Assembly: GCA_045660825.1 (NCBI GenBank)
Contig: JAZREN010000045.1
Coordinates: forward strand, 62,001-126,000
DNA from: HGM04593 sp045660825
GTDB lineage: Bacteria; Bacteroidota; Bacteroidia; Bacteroidales; Bacteroidaceae
Direction of reading: 5' to 3'
Length of the DNA: 64,000 nucleotides
Shown: positions 1 through 9,310 of the stretch, one piece after another
Layout: every line of letters starts with the position of its first letter
Position numbering within the stretch: position 1 is the first letter of the stretch
Made by a program: the position numbers and the translations under genes
The notes under the pieces: model-generated
Told to the model about the DNA's origin: nothing
Databases searched by the model: none
Seen by the model: the letters and a program-made list of their open reading frames with translations, nothing else

Positions 1-1
1 G

Positions 2-2689
2 GAGTACACCGTAAACAAGGAGACAAAGGTTTTGGATGTTGTAATGGATCCCGAACAGATGACAATCGACGAGGTTGTTGTGGTTGCATACGGTGTCCGC
101 AAGAAGGGAACAATCTCTGGTTCGGTTTCAACCGTGAAGTCCGAGAAACTTGAGAATGTACCTGCCGTGAGCTTTGATCAGGCTCTGCAGGGTGCCACAC
201 CGGGTATGACTGTTATATCAAATTCCGGTGAGCCCAGCAAACCGGCTACATTCCAGATTCGTGGTACAAACTCAATCAACTCGGGTACATCGCCATTGTT
301 CATTCTCGATGGTGTGCCCATCACAAGTTCCGATTTCAATGCCATCAATCCAGGTGACATTGAGTCAATCAATGTGTTGAAGGATGCTTCGTCAACTTCA
401 ATTTACGGTGCCCGTGCAGCGAATGGTGTGGTTGTAATCACAACCAAGCGTGGTACTTCTACCGAAAAGGTTGACGTTACGTTGCGCACACAGCAGGGTT
501 TCTCAAACCTTGCCCATGGCGAGTGGAACATGATGAATACCGCCGAGAGAATTCAGTTCGAGAAGGAAATTGGTCTTGACGCAGGACAGGATTACAATCT
601 CCTTGGACAGACCGATATCAACTGGCTCGATGTCGTGTTCAACGACAGGGCTCGTCTACAGGGTTATGATCTTACAGTTAGCCATGCAACCGACAAACTG
701 AACTATTTTGTATCAGGTGGTTACTACGATCAGGAGGGTATTGCTCAGGGTTCAACATTCTCGCGTTACAACATGCGTACGAACGTGGACGTAAAGGTGG
801 CTCCATGGTTGAAGATCGGTACCAACAGCATGTTGGCATACGAGGAGGCGCAGCAGGCCGATGACGGCGAGTATGCCCTCTATACACCAATCTCGGCTTG
901 CCGCTTCATGCTCCCTTATTGGAATCCTTATAAGGAGGACGGCTCTTTGGCATCGTCAAAGGATGGCAGCTGGAAGGGTACATCGTACAACCCATTGGAG
1001 TGGATGGAGAACAATCCGCTTGACAACAAGAAGTACAAGGCGCTCAGTGTGCTGTATGCCGAGATTACTCCAATCCACAATCTCACAATCCGTTCACAGT
1101 TCGGTGTTGACTATTCGCACTCTACTGCCGACATGAAATCCTATCCAAGTTTTGTGGGCAACAACGGTGTTGGTGCTGCAGGCCGCAGTTCATATGCGAC
1201 AGTGAACCTTACAGTAACAAATACAATCAACTATAAGTTCGATGTACAGCGCTATCATCACTTCAATGTGATGCTTGGTCAGGAGGGTGTCGACTACCGT
1301 TCTGAGGGATTCCAGGTTGTGACACGCGGACAGAACAATGATGCCTTTACGCTGCTTTCATCGGGAACAAGAGCCACATCGTGGGCAAACTCATATTCCA
1401 GCCACGCATTCCTCTCGTTCTTTGCGCGTGGCGAGTATAACTACTACGACCGCTATTATGCCGATTTCTCGCTCCGTAGCGATGCCTCTTCACGTTTCGG
1501 TAAGGATGGCCGTTGGGCAACATTCTGGTCGCTCGGTTTCATGTGGGACGTGCGCAAGGAGAAATTCATGCAAGCTGCGAACAAGTGGCTCACCAATGCG
1601 CAGGTAGCATTGAGTACCGGTACATCGGGTAACTCATCAATTCCTGACTATGACCACCTTGCACTTGTGGGCAGTGGTGCCAACTACATGGGTGTTGCGG
1701 GTATCGCTCCGGCAACACAGGGTAACGAGAACTTGAGCTGGGAGCAGTTGTGGACATCGAACCTTGCCATCCACCTTGGATTCTTCGGTCGCATCAATGC
1801 CGATATCGAGCTCTATCACAAGAAGACCACCAACATGCTCATGCTTGTGCCACAGTCTTATGTGAACAATGGTTTCGGTACACGTTGGGACAATGTGGGT
1901 GCCATGATCAATCAGGGTTTCGAGGTTTCTTTGGGTGCCGATGCTGTAAGCACAAAGGATTTTGTGTGGAATATCAACGCCAATGCAAGCTACAACCATA
2001 ACGAGATTACTGAACTCTACAACGGACTCGATGAGTATGAGATGTCAAACACATCGACAAAGCTTGTTGTAGGTCACTCAATAGGTGAGTTCTATATAAA
2101 TAGGTATGCTGGTGTGAACCCCGCAAACGGTGATGCTCTATGGTATGACAAGGAGGGTAACATCACAAACGTGTTCAGCGAGGAGGATAAGGTGCTTGTC
2201 GGTAAGAACTACAATGCTCCATGGCAGGGTGGTTTTGGAACTTCAATGAACTACAAGGGTATCTCATTGAGCGCTAACTTCAGTTGGGTTGCCAATCGCT
2301 GGATGTTCAATAATGACCGTTTCTTTGAGGAGAGCAATGGTCTCTACTCGGCCTACAACCAGTCTAAGCGTCTGCTCTATGACCGCTGGAAAGAGCCCGG
2401 TGACGTTACCGACATTCCACGCTACGGCGTTACTCCACAGATGGACTCACGTTTCCTTGAGGATGCATCGTTCCTTCGTCTGAAGAACCTGATGCTCAGC
2501 TATGATTTCCCACGTACTTTGCTTGCAAAGACTCACTTCATCAGCCGTGCACGTCTTTATGTGCAGGCGCAGAACCTGTTCACATGGACAAAGTTCAGCG
2601 GTCTCGACCCCGAGTCAACAAGCAATGTCTACAAGGCACAGTATCCAATGTCGCGCCAGTACACAATGGGCGTTGAGATTACATTCTAA
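2..2689 (+). CDS. SusC/RagA-type TonB-linked outer membrane transporter (5' partial)
   Basis: This is a TonB-dependent outer membrane transporter that would import oligomeric nutrients with its SusD partner. The reading frame is open to the left edge, so the signal peptide and most of the N-terminal carboxypeptidase-like domain lie outside; the first ATG/TTG inside the frame is not a true start. The text MTIDEVVVVAYG marks the TonB-box/plug entry, followed by plug signatures (LQGATPGM, IRGTNSIN, PLFILDGVPI, IESINVLKDASS, IYGARAANGVVVITTK). The rest is a long beta-barrel ending in a terminal aromatic residue (VEITF), as expected for outer membrane insertion. A susD gene begins 17 bases downstream. 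Family assignment is certain; the substrate cannot be read from this gene. Confidence 0.96.
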   Translation, partial: EYTVNKETKVLDVVMDPEQMTIDEVVVVAYGVRKKGTISGSVSTVKSEKLENVPAVSFDQALQGATPGMTVISNSGEPSKPATFQIRGTNSINSGTSPLFILDGVPITSSDFNAINPGDIESINVLKDASSTSIYGARAANGVVVITTKRGTSTEKVDVTLRTQQGFSNLAHGEWNMMNTAERIQFEKEIGLDAGQDYNLLGQTDINWLDVVFNDRARLQGYDLTVSHATDKLNYFVSGGYYDQEGIAQGSTFSRYNMRTNVDVKVAPWLKIGTNSMLAYEEAQQADDGEYALYTPISACRFMLPYWNPYKEDGSLASSKDGSWKGTSYNPLEWMENNPLDNKKYKALSVLYAEITPIHNLTIRSQFGVDYSHSTADMKSYPSFVGNNGVGAAGRSSYATVNLTVTNTINYKFDVQRYHHFNVMLGQEGVDYRSEGFQVVTRGQNNDAFTLLSSGTRATSWANSYSSHAFLSFFARGEYNYYDRYYADFSLRSDASSRFGKDGRWATFWSLGFMWDVRKEKFMQAANKWLTNAQVALSTGTSGNSSIPDYDHLALVGSGANYMGVAGIAPATQGNENLSWEQLWTSNLAIHLGFFGRINADIELYHKKTTNMLMLVPQSYVNNGFGTRWDNVGAMINQGFEVSLGADAVSTKDFVWNINANASYNHNEITELYNGLDEYEMSNTSTKLVVGHSIGEFYINRYAGVNPANGDALWYDKEGNITNVFSEEDKVLVGKNYNAPWQGGFGTSMNYKGISLSANFSWVANRWMFNNDRFFEESNGLYSAYNQSKRLLYDRWKEPGDVTDIPRYGVTPQMDSRFLEDASFLRLKNLMLSYDFPRTLLAKTHFISRARLYVQAQNLFTWTKFSGLDPESTSNVYKAQYPMSRQYTMGVEITF

Positions 2690-2706
2690 TTTCAGGAGGG
2701 TTAAAG

Positions 2707-4233
2707 ATGAAAAAGATATTTACCTTTATATTATTGGCAACGATGCTTGTGGTACCGGTATCGTGCCTCGACAAGTTCCCCGAGAATGCAGTGCCCGAGG
2801 GTTCGGCAATAACAACCGTCGATGAGGCCGACCAGGCTGTGGTGGGTATATACTCATCGTTTCTCAGTGGTGCGCTCTACAGCGGCTATCTCACCCTGTT
2901 ACCCGATATCCAGTGCGACATGGTGTATGCCGTGAACGGTTATACAAACACTTTCGGTGATGTATGGCGTTGGGAAATCCTTGCTACAAATCCACAGATT
3001 GAGGCTGTTTATGGCTCGCTATATTCATTGATTGGAAATTGTAACTTCCTTCTTGACAATGCGGCTAAACTGAAGCCTACACTTACAAGCGACACAGAAC
3101 TTGACCGCCTGGAATTATACTGCGGCGAGGCATACTTTGCACGTGCGCTTGCATACAGCGAACTCATAAAGCTCTATTGTGTCGATTACAAGAGTGATGA
3201 GGCTGCGAAGAACGAGCTGGGAGTCGTGCTCAAGACAAAATATTACGAGAACCAACCAATCAAGCGTGCTTCATTGTATGATTCTTATCAGCAGGTGCTC
3301 AGTGACCTTGATGAGGCTGCAAAGCTTCTGAAGCTTGACGATGATTATGACCCTGCTGTTGACGGTTACCTCTACAACAACTCGGTTTATTTCAACGAGT
3401 ATACCGTATATGCATTACGTGCGCGCGTAGCACTTTATATGCGCGATTATGAGGAGGCTATAAAGTATTCTTCAAAAGTCATTGACAGTAACATGTTCTT
3501 CCTGTCAAGTTGTAACTCACAGTACTCAGCCGGAATGAACTACTACGATTACATGTGGCAGTATGACCTCTCTTCCGAGGTTATCTGGAAGGTCGGTTTC
3601 ACATCTACCAACTATGGTGGTGCACTTGGAACTGTGTTCTTCAACTACGACTACTCGTCTTTCAAACCCGACTATGTTCCTGCAAAGTGGGTGCTCGACC
3701 TCTACGGCTCTAACGATTTGCGTTACAATACTTATTTCTATGAGGCGCAGACCGGCTATACCCATGGTCTTACCTGGCCTTTGCTCTACAAGTATTGGGG
3801 CAACCAGACACTTTACAGCGAGGCGCAGCTACTTAACGTGTCAATGCCAAAGGTATTCCGTCTTTCGGAGCAGTACCTTATACGTGCCGAGGCTTATTGC
3901 CAGCTTGAAACACCCGATTATGCAAAGGCCGGCAAGGATATCTCAACTCTTATGGCGGCACGTTACACCAACGGTTCGGCTGCATTGACAGCAAGCAATG
4001 CCATGGAGATTATTGAGCAGGAGCGCATCAAGGAACTATATATGGAGGGCTTCCGTCTGCAGGACCTCAAACGTTGGGGCAAGGGCTTCGAGCGTACACC
4101 ACAGGACCAGTCGCTCTCAAACGGCAGCAGTCTCAAGGTGGCGGCCGGCAATCCATTGTTCGTGTGGCCGATACCACAACACGAGATTGAGTCTCCCGGT
4201 GCCGATATTGAACCAAATGAAAGTAACAGATAA
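2707..4233 (+). CDS. SusD/RagB-type nutrient-binding lipoprotein
   Basis: A 508-residue surface lipoprotein that caps the SusC channel and binds substrate. The signal peptide ends in a lipobox with Cys20 (VPVSC). The SusD fold is indicated by the early helical motif around DEADQAVVGIYSSF, TPR-like helices in the middle, and the C-terminal signature RIKELYMEGFRLQDLKRWG followed by NPLFVWPIP, both typical of RagB/SusD. It lies 17 bases after susC and 12 bases before the next lipoprotein start, so one operon is likely. The substrate is not evident; the downstream protease gene hints at protein or peptide. Confidence 0.96.
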   Translation: MKKIFTFILLATMLVVPVSCLDKFPENAVPEGSAITTVDEADQAVVGIYSSFLSGALYSGYLTLLPDIQCDMVYAVNGYTNTFGDVWRWEILATNPQIEAVYGSLYSLIGNCNFLLDNAAKLKPTLTSDTELDRLELYCGEAYFARALAYSELIKLYCVDYKSDEAAKNELGVVLKTKYYENQPIKRASLYDSYQQVLSDLDEAAKLLKLDDDYDPAVDGYLYNNSVYFNEYTVYALRARVALYMRDYEEAIKYSSKVIDSNMFFLSSCNSQYSAGMNYYDYMWQYDLSSEVIWKVGFTSTNYGGALGTVFFNYDYSSFKPDYVPAKWVLDLYGSNDLRYNTYFYEAQTGYTHGLTWPLLYKYWGNQTLYSEAQLLNVSMPKVFRLSEQYLIRAEAYCQLETPDYAKAGKDISTLMAARYTNGSAALTASNAMEIIEQERIKELYMEGFRLQDLKRWGKGFERTPQDQSLSNGSSLKVAAGNPLFVWPIPQHEIESPGADIEPNESNR

Positions 4234-4245
4234 CAGTTGCAGGAT

Positions 4246-5160
4246 ATGAAAATGAACATTATATATAGAATATCAAGGAACTTATTGGGCATGGCTCTTG
4301 CCGTTGCTGTTGCAAGCAGCTGTAATGAAGGTGTGTCTATGACACCTTCAACCCCCGATTACATACAGTTCTCGGACACACTCTACGTGTTGCCTGTGGC
4401 TGACGACGTTGAGTATCATAATATTCCTGTTGTTGCTACACAGTCTTGTGATTATGACAGAACGGTTGCCGTTGAGATTATTGATGCCAACAGCAACGCA
4501 ATCGAGGGCAAGCACTATTCACTGGAGTCAAACACCATCACCATCAAAGCCGGTGAACTTGTTGGCAATGTGCGTGTGCGCGGTTATCACAATAATATTG
4601 ATGTGTACGACTCTTTGGGTTTCAAGCTGAATCTCATTGTTCCCGAGGAACTGCAGTGGGACATCTATGGCACAGAGGCAAATGTTTTGTTGCAGAAAGC
4701 ATGCAAGTTCGACATCAATGCCTTTACAGGATACTGTCTCCTGACATCGACATACATCATCAACTACATGCCTGATATTGACATGAGGTTGGTGAAGTCA
4801 GAAATTGACTCCGAGAATGAGAACACCATCATTATCAGGGACTATTTCTTCGACGGCTATGATGCGAGAATAAAGTTTGACTCTGAAGACATCCTGAACC
4901 CGCTCATTGAAATGGAAGACCAGGTGTTCGGTCCCACATCAGAGGCTTTCGGTACTCTATACGGTGATGGATTGATAAGAATGTATCAGCCGACAGCATA
5001 TACATCGTACTTCAGCAGTTGTGAGAAGTTCATCTTCCAGTACATGACACTCTATGTTCCGGGTATGGCTGAAGGACAGAATACCGTCGGTACATTCGTG
5101 AATGCCGTAGAGTGGATTAGTGACGATGAGGCCGAGAAACTTAAACGAGAGGGATATTAA
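4246..5160 (+). CDS. Surface lipoprotein, DUF4843/DUF4984-like
   Basis: A predicted lipoprotein of 304 residues using the ATG at 4246 (an upstream in-frame TTG at 4237 is less likely). The lipobox is near residue 26 (VASSC). Residues about 50-120 have the pattern of Calx-beta/DUF4843-like domains found directly after susCD pairs (IPVVATQS, AIEGKHYSL, ITIKAGE). The remainder has no motif I recognise. The position third in the susCD operon suggests an accessory surface glycan- or peptide-binding role. Domain naming is from memory of the family pattern and is tentative; the lipoprotein call is secure. Confidence 0.75.
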   Translation: MKMNIIYRISRNLLGMALAVAVASSCNEGVSMTPSTPDYIQFSDTLYVLPVADDVEYHNIPVVATQSCDYDRTVAVEIIDANSNAIEGKHYSLESNTITIKAGELVGNVRVRGYHNNIDVYDSLGFKLNLIVPEELQWDIYGTEANVLLQKACKFDINAFTGYCLLTSTYIINYMPDIDMRLVKSEIDSENENTIIIRDYFFDGYDARIKFDSEDILNPLIEMEDQVFGPTSEAFGTLYGDGLIRMYQPTAYTSYFSSCEKFIFQYMTLYVPGMAEGQNTVGTFVNAVEWISDDEAEKLKREGY

Positions 5161-5164
5161 AAAG

Positions 5165-6670
5165 ATGAAATATATGAAATATATAAGTAAATGGTATATA
5201 GCCTGCCTTGCAATGACTTTAGGTTGTCTGGTATCGGCTTGTTCCGACGAGGATGTTACTCCTGTTGAGGCGACGTTTACCGCGCCCGGAGAATTTGATA
5301 TGGCTTCTCTTGACAGCTGTGAAAGCATTGTCAGCTCGTTTGAAATCACTTCAAACGGTGCGTGGAATCTATGCAGCGACAAGATGTGGGTGAAACTTTC
5401 ATTGCAGGCCGACGGTGAGTTCTTCAACGACGTGCAGGGTGGCGAGGGCACACATACCGTATATATTAAGGTAACCAATGATGCACGTGGGTTCGATGCT
5501 GCAAAGGCAACTGTTACTCTCATTGCCGGTGGTGTTTCAAAGGACGTGGTGACTATTGAACGCAAGGGTAAGGAGCATGAGTTTGCCCTATTGTCAAGCG
5601 AAGGTGAGGAGATTAAGAAAATCGAGATTGGCACCGATGCGACTGTTTGGATTGCTCCTGTAGCCAACTTTGAGTGCTCGATTCTTGATTGTCCCGTTTG
5701 GCTTGGTGAGCCTCAGGTGCTTGACGGTGGTTTCACTCTGAATGTAGCGAACTCATATGTTCCTTATGAGAAAGAGGGTGTGGTTACTTTCGGAAATATT
5801 GATCGCAGCAAGGTCTATGAAGTGCCTGTTGCGTATGTGGGTATGGAGCCTACTTTGATGGAGATTGAGGGTGACAACACACCTTGGGGCTGGAAGGTAT
5901 CGCTCGACGGCAAGACTTTTGTGCAGGAAACCACATCGGCATCGGGCGAGACTGTAGAGACAATTGTTGAGGATGCGCTCGCGTTTTCAGTAACTTGTCT
6001 GAGCTATGATTACGAGTTCGTTTATACCCAAGTAGATAACGGTAAACTTGCGTTGATGAATGCCGATGAGTCTTGGATTCTTGCAACGCAGAATGAAAAC
6101 GACCCTTCACAGGTGAGCGTTTCAGTATCAGCTTCAACAGCATCTTCACGTTCGGGTTACCTCTTTGCCGTTCCTGCGGCAATGTACAGCAATTTTGCCG
6201 ATTCACTTTATGTAAGCAGTGATGTTGACACATTCATTGACAGCAACCTTTCATATGTTGTGCTGGAAGTAGAGCAGAAGAGTCTTGAAGCTACCGACGG
6301 ATTCATAATCACCGATGCAAATGGTACAGCGGTATCATCTGTTGTTGAGGAAGAGTATTATGAGTGGCTCTGCAGTGAGTTCTCAATCACAGACCTCACA
6401 AGTTGCGACCTTGTACCGGGCGAGAGCTATACAATTGTGACAAGGCTCAATGCAAATGATTGGCAGGGTAACTTTGCAATCACCGACCTCGAGGGTGCAC
6501 ATCAGCGTCTCAAGTCATGGGGTAACCCAACTGCGGAACTTGGTGATGATGGCTTGTACCGCCTGAACATTACAGTTCCAGCATCGCTGAACAAGACAAT
6601 CATTCTGCGTCTGTATACTCCACAAATTGTAAATATCAAGGCTCTTGTCATAAGACCTGTGACCAAATGA
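5165..6670 (+). CDS. Surface lipoprotein with BACON-like N-terminal domain
   Basis: A 501-residue lipoprotein starting at the ATG at 5165, five bases after the previous stop; the frame is open upstream but those codons overlap the preceding gene. The lipobox places the lipidated Cys near residue 26 (LVSAC). Residues about 40-135 look like a BACON-type beta sandwich (FEITSNGAWNL, then a strand ending VVTIERKG). The C-terminal half is rich in aromatic and acidic residues and resembles substrate-binding lipoproteins of susCD loci. I do not recognise a catalytic motif. It is likely a surface-exposed binding protein of this operon. Confidence 0.72.
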   Translation: MKYMKYISKWYIACLAMTLGCLVSACSDEDVTPVEATFTAPGEFDMASLDSCESIVSSFEITSNGAWNLCSDKMWVKLSLQADGEFFNDVQGGEGTHTVYIKVTNDARGFDAAKATVTLIAGGVSKDVVTIERKGKEHEFALLSSEGEEIKKIEIGTDATVWIAPVANFECSILDCPVWLGEPQVLDGGFTLNVANSYVPYEKEGVVTFGNIDRSKVYEVPVAYVGMEPTLMEIEGDNTPWGWKVSLDGKTFVQETTSASGETVETIVEDALAFSVTCLSYDYEFVYTQVDNGKLALMNADESWILATQNENDPSQVSVSVSASTASSRSGYLFAVPAAMYSNFADSLYVSSDVDTFIDSNLSYVVLEVEQKSLEATDGFIITDANGTAVSSVVEEEYYEWLCSEFSITDLTSCDLVPGESYTIVTRLNANDWQGNFAITDLEGAHQRLKSWGNPTAELGDDGLYRLNITVPASLNKTIILRLYTPQIVNIKALVIRPVTK

Positions 6671-6673
6671 TAA

Positions 6674-9292
6674 ATGAATGAAGCTATGAACAGAATACGA
6701 TTATATTTGATGTTGTTGATGATGTCGCTCACAGGAGTGGCATTGGTTGGCTGCGCCGATGAAGACAATGACCAGCAGGTGCAGTATGGCTATGTACAAT
6801 TCAAGATTGGACAGGCAACACGTTCAGTCGACAGGCTCGAGAGTCTTACCGAGGCAAAGAAGGTGAAGGTTCTTCTTCAGTACGATGGTCACACAATAGA
6901 GCAGACTCTTCTGCTCAACGCCTTCAATGAAGAGAGTGCCGAGTATGGTCTGCGCAGTGACAAATTGCGCCTTTTGGCCGGCGAATATAGCCTCATAGGT
7001 TATGTTCTCTATAACCAGCTCGACCAGGCTATCCAGCAAAGGGATGTTGAGGATTGCCAGTTTGAGATTGTACCTGGTGGCCTTTATGTGCAGCACATCA
7101 CCCCCGACGTGGTTGAGCGTGGACGTGTATCGTTCAAACTTGTGAAGGCGTGGGAGCAGACACGCGGTGTAGGAGGTGACGGATTCTATCCATTCAGTGA
7201 TATCAGAACTGTTGATATTACCGTGCAGCACCTGTTTACAAAGGAACTCACAACTTTTGAGAAAATCCCTGTAAAGTATACCGAGGATTTCACCCCCTCT
7301 TCTGTGGAGACATCTTATGCAGTGTGCGACACTCTTGTATGGCTCAAGACTGGCGAGTATCGTGTGCAGCATTGCATCACATATTCCGACAAGAAGGGAA
7401 AGACAATGCTTGCTGTGGAGGAGAACAATACCGATGCGACTTTTGTCGTTGAGGATGACGTTGATACAAAGGATGTGAATGTTCCTGTCAATCTTTCAGA
7501 GACAGCCGAGTATATCAAGGACTATATTGCCCTGAAAGAGATATGGGAGGCACTCGATGGCCCTAATTGGAGTTATGTCGGTGATGCCTTGGCTGATGGA
7601 ATTAACTGGAACTTCAACAAGGATATTGATATGTGGGGTATCCAGCCAGGTGTTCAGCTCGATGCCAATGGGCGTGTTGCAACAATCTCGCTCGAGGGAT
7701 TCGGTCCGAAGGGTGTAGTGCCCGATGCTATAGGCCAGTTGACCGAACTCTCAATTCTCTATCTCAGCAGTCACTCCGACCTTTTGGGTGGTCACCTTTT
7801 CGGCCGCATAACACCTTCCATGACTGCCGAGCAGATGAACTCAATCCGTATGGACTATGCCGACAGGGTTCTCGACAAGGACTTCCGCACAGGATATTCA
7901 CCATTGTGGCAGAAGACAATAGAACTTGACCCCAATGAGAAACCTATCCGCAAGGGAATATCTTTGAAGGGAATCCACTTCGGTGACATGACAAACGGTA
8001 TCGTGGGTGTTTCCAAGGCTTTGCAGCGTTGTACCAACCTGCAGCAGTTCTTCATTGCCAACTGCCCAATCACCGTTGACAGTTTCTTTGTGGATATTAA
8101 GCCTGAATCTCCTTTTTATGAGGAGCGTGAGTCTCTCAGCTGGGAGAACATGACAACGCTCTATGATATCGAGATTTTCAACTGTCCCAAGCTTACAGCT
8201 CTTCCAATGGAGATGCTTGCATCGATTCCCGAACTTCAGATGCTCAATGTTGCAAGCAACAAGGGTATTTCGGGCGAGCAGTTGAAGGCCGATTGGGAGG
8301 CCTTCATCAATGGTAACAGCGGCGACAGGCTCCAGGTGCTATATCTTGGTTTCAACAACCTTGAGGAGACCCCCGTATACGAGGAACTGAGCAAGATGAC
8401 CAAACTTGGAATGATTGACTGCACCAACAACCAGTTGAAGACAGTACATCCGTTCGGTAAGGAGATTACACTTGCAAAGGTGTACCTCGACTACAACAAG
8501 ATCGAGAAACTGACTGCAGCCCCCGACGGTTACTTCTGTGGCTATTCGCAGCTTGAGAGCTTCAGCGCGACAAACAACGAGATGACACTGTTCCCCGATA
8601 TCTTCAATGCAAAGTCGGTGTATGTGATGCAGTCGGTTGATTTTTCATACAACAAGATTGCAGGCTTTGAGAATGGTGACAACTTCAAGGGTATAAACTC
8701 TTCGGCGGTAAATATTACAAATAACCGTCTCGAGACATTCCCCGGCATCCTTTTCAAGACCGGTTCTCCAATGAACCAGCTTATTCTGGCCGGTAATGGA
8801 ATGAAGAAGATTCCCGAAGGTTCACTCAAGGGCGAGTATACATATCTGCTCGAGGCGCTCGACCTCAGCTACAACTACTTGAGCGAGTTGCCCGATGACT
8901 TCTATGCACGTACATTGCCCTATCTTGCGGGTATGGATTTGAGTTACAACCGTTTCTCTTCATTCCCCACAAAGCCGTTGAGCATATCTACTTTGAGCCG
9001 TTTCTTCATCCGTTACCAGCGCGACGAGAACGGTAACCGCTGCCTCAAGGAGTGGCCGACAGGTCTCTACACCTGTCCTTCTATGGCCGTGTTCTGTATC
9101 GGTGGTAACGACCTCCGCAAGATTGAGGATACCATTTCGCCATACATCATGTACTTTGAGATTGCCGATAATCCGAATATCTCAATCGATATGTCATCGG
9201 TGTGCGACTACATCTATGCAGGATATTACACTCTCATATATGACAGGACACAGGATATCCGTGGTTGTGATGCCTTGGTTCTTGATAAATGA
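6674..9292 (+). CDS. Large leucine-rich repeat surface lipoprotein (DUF4458-like N-terminus)
   Basis: An 872-residue lipoprotein. The start at 6674 or the ATG at 6686 both give a signal peptide ending in a lipobox (ALVGC, Cys27 from the first). The N-terminal 260 residues match the pattern of DUF4458-type beta domains preceding leucine-rich repeats in Bacteroidales. From about residue 330 to the end there are irregular leucine-rich repeats (for example LQMLNVASNKGISG, LEALDLSYNYLSELPDDF, LAGMDLSYNRFSSFP). Leucine-rich repeats mediate protein binding, which fits an operon that also encodes a subtilase. No enzyme motif is visible. Confidence 0.8.
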   Translation: MNEAMNRIRLYLMLLMMSLTGVALVGCADEDNDQQVQYGYVQFKIGQATRSVDRLESLTEAKKVKVLLQYDGHTIEQTLLLNAFNEESAEYGLRSDKLRLLAGEYSLIGYVLYNQLDQAIQQRDVEDCQFEIVPGGLYVQHITPDVVERGRVSFKLVKAWEQTRGVGGDGFYPFSDIRTVDITVQHLFTKELTTFEKIPVKYTEDFTPSSVETSYAVCDTLVWLKTGEYRVQHCITYSDKKGKTMLAVEENNTDATFVVEDDVDTKDVNVPVNLSETAEYIKDYIALKEIWEALDGPNWSYVGDALADGINWNFNKDIDMWGIQPGVQLDANGRVATISLEGFGPKGVVPDAIGQLTELSILYLSSHSDLLGGHLFGRITPSMTAEQMNSIRMDYADRVLDKDFRTGYSPLWQKTIELDPNEKPIRKGISLKGIHFGDMTNGIVGVSKALQRCTNLQQFFIANCPITVDSFFVDIKPESPFYEERESLSWENMTTLYDIEIFNCPKLTALPMEMLASIPELQMLNVASNKGISGEQLKADWEAFINGNSGDRLQVLYLGFNNLEETPVYEELSKMTKLGMIDCTNNQLKTVHPFGKEITLAKVYLDYNKIEKLTAAPDGYFCGYSQLESFSATNNEMTLFPDIFNAKSVYVMQSVDFSYNKIAGFENGDNFKGINSSAVNITNNRLETFPGILFKTGSPMNQLILAGNGMKKIPEGSLKGEYTYLLEALDLSYNYLSELPDDFYARTLPYLAGMDLSYNRFSSFPTKPLSISTLSRFFIRYQRDENGNRCLKEWPTGLYTCPSMAVFCIGGNDLRKIEDTISPYIMYFEIADNPNISIDMSSVCDYIYAGYYTLIYDRTQDIRGCDALVLDK

Positions 9293-9310
9293 TATTAATG
9301 CAGATAGATT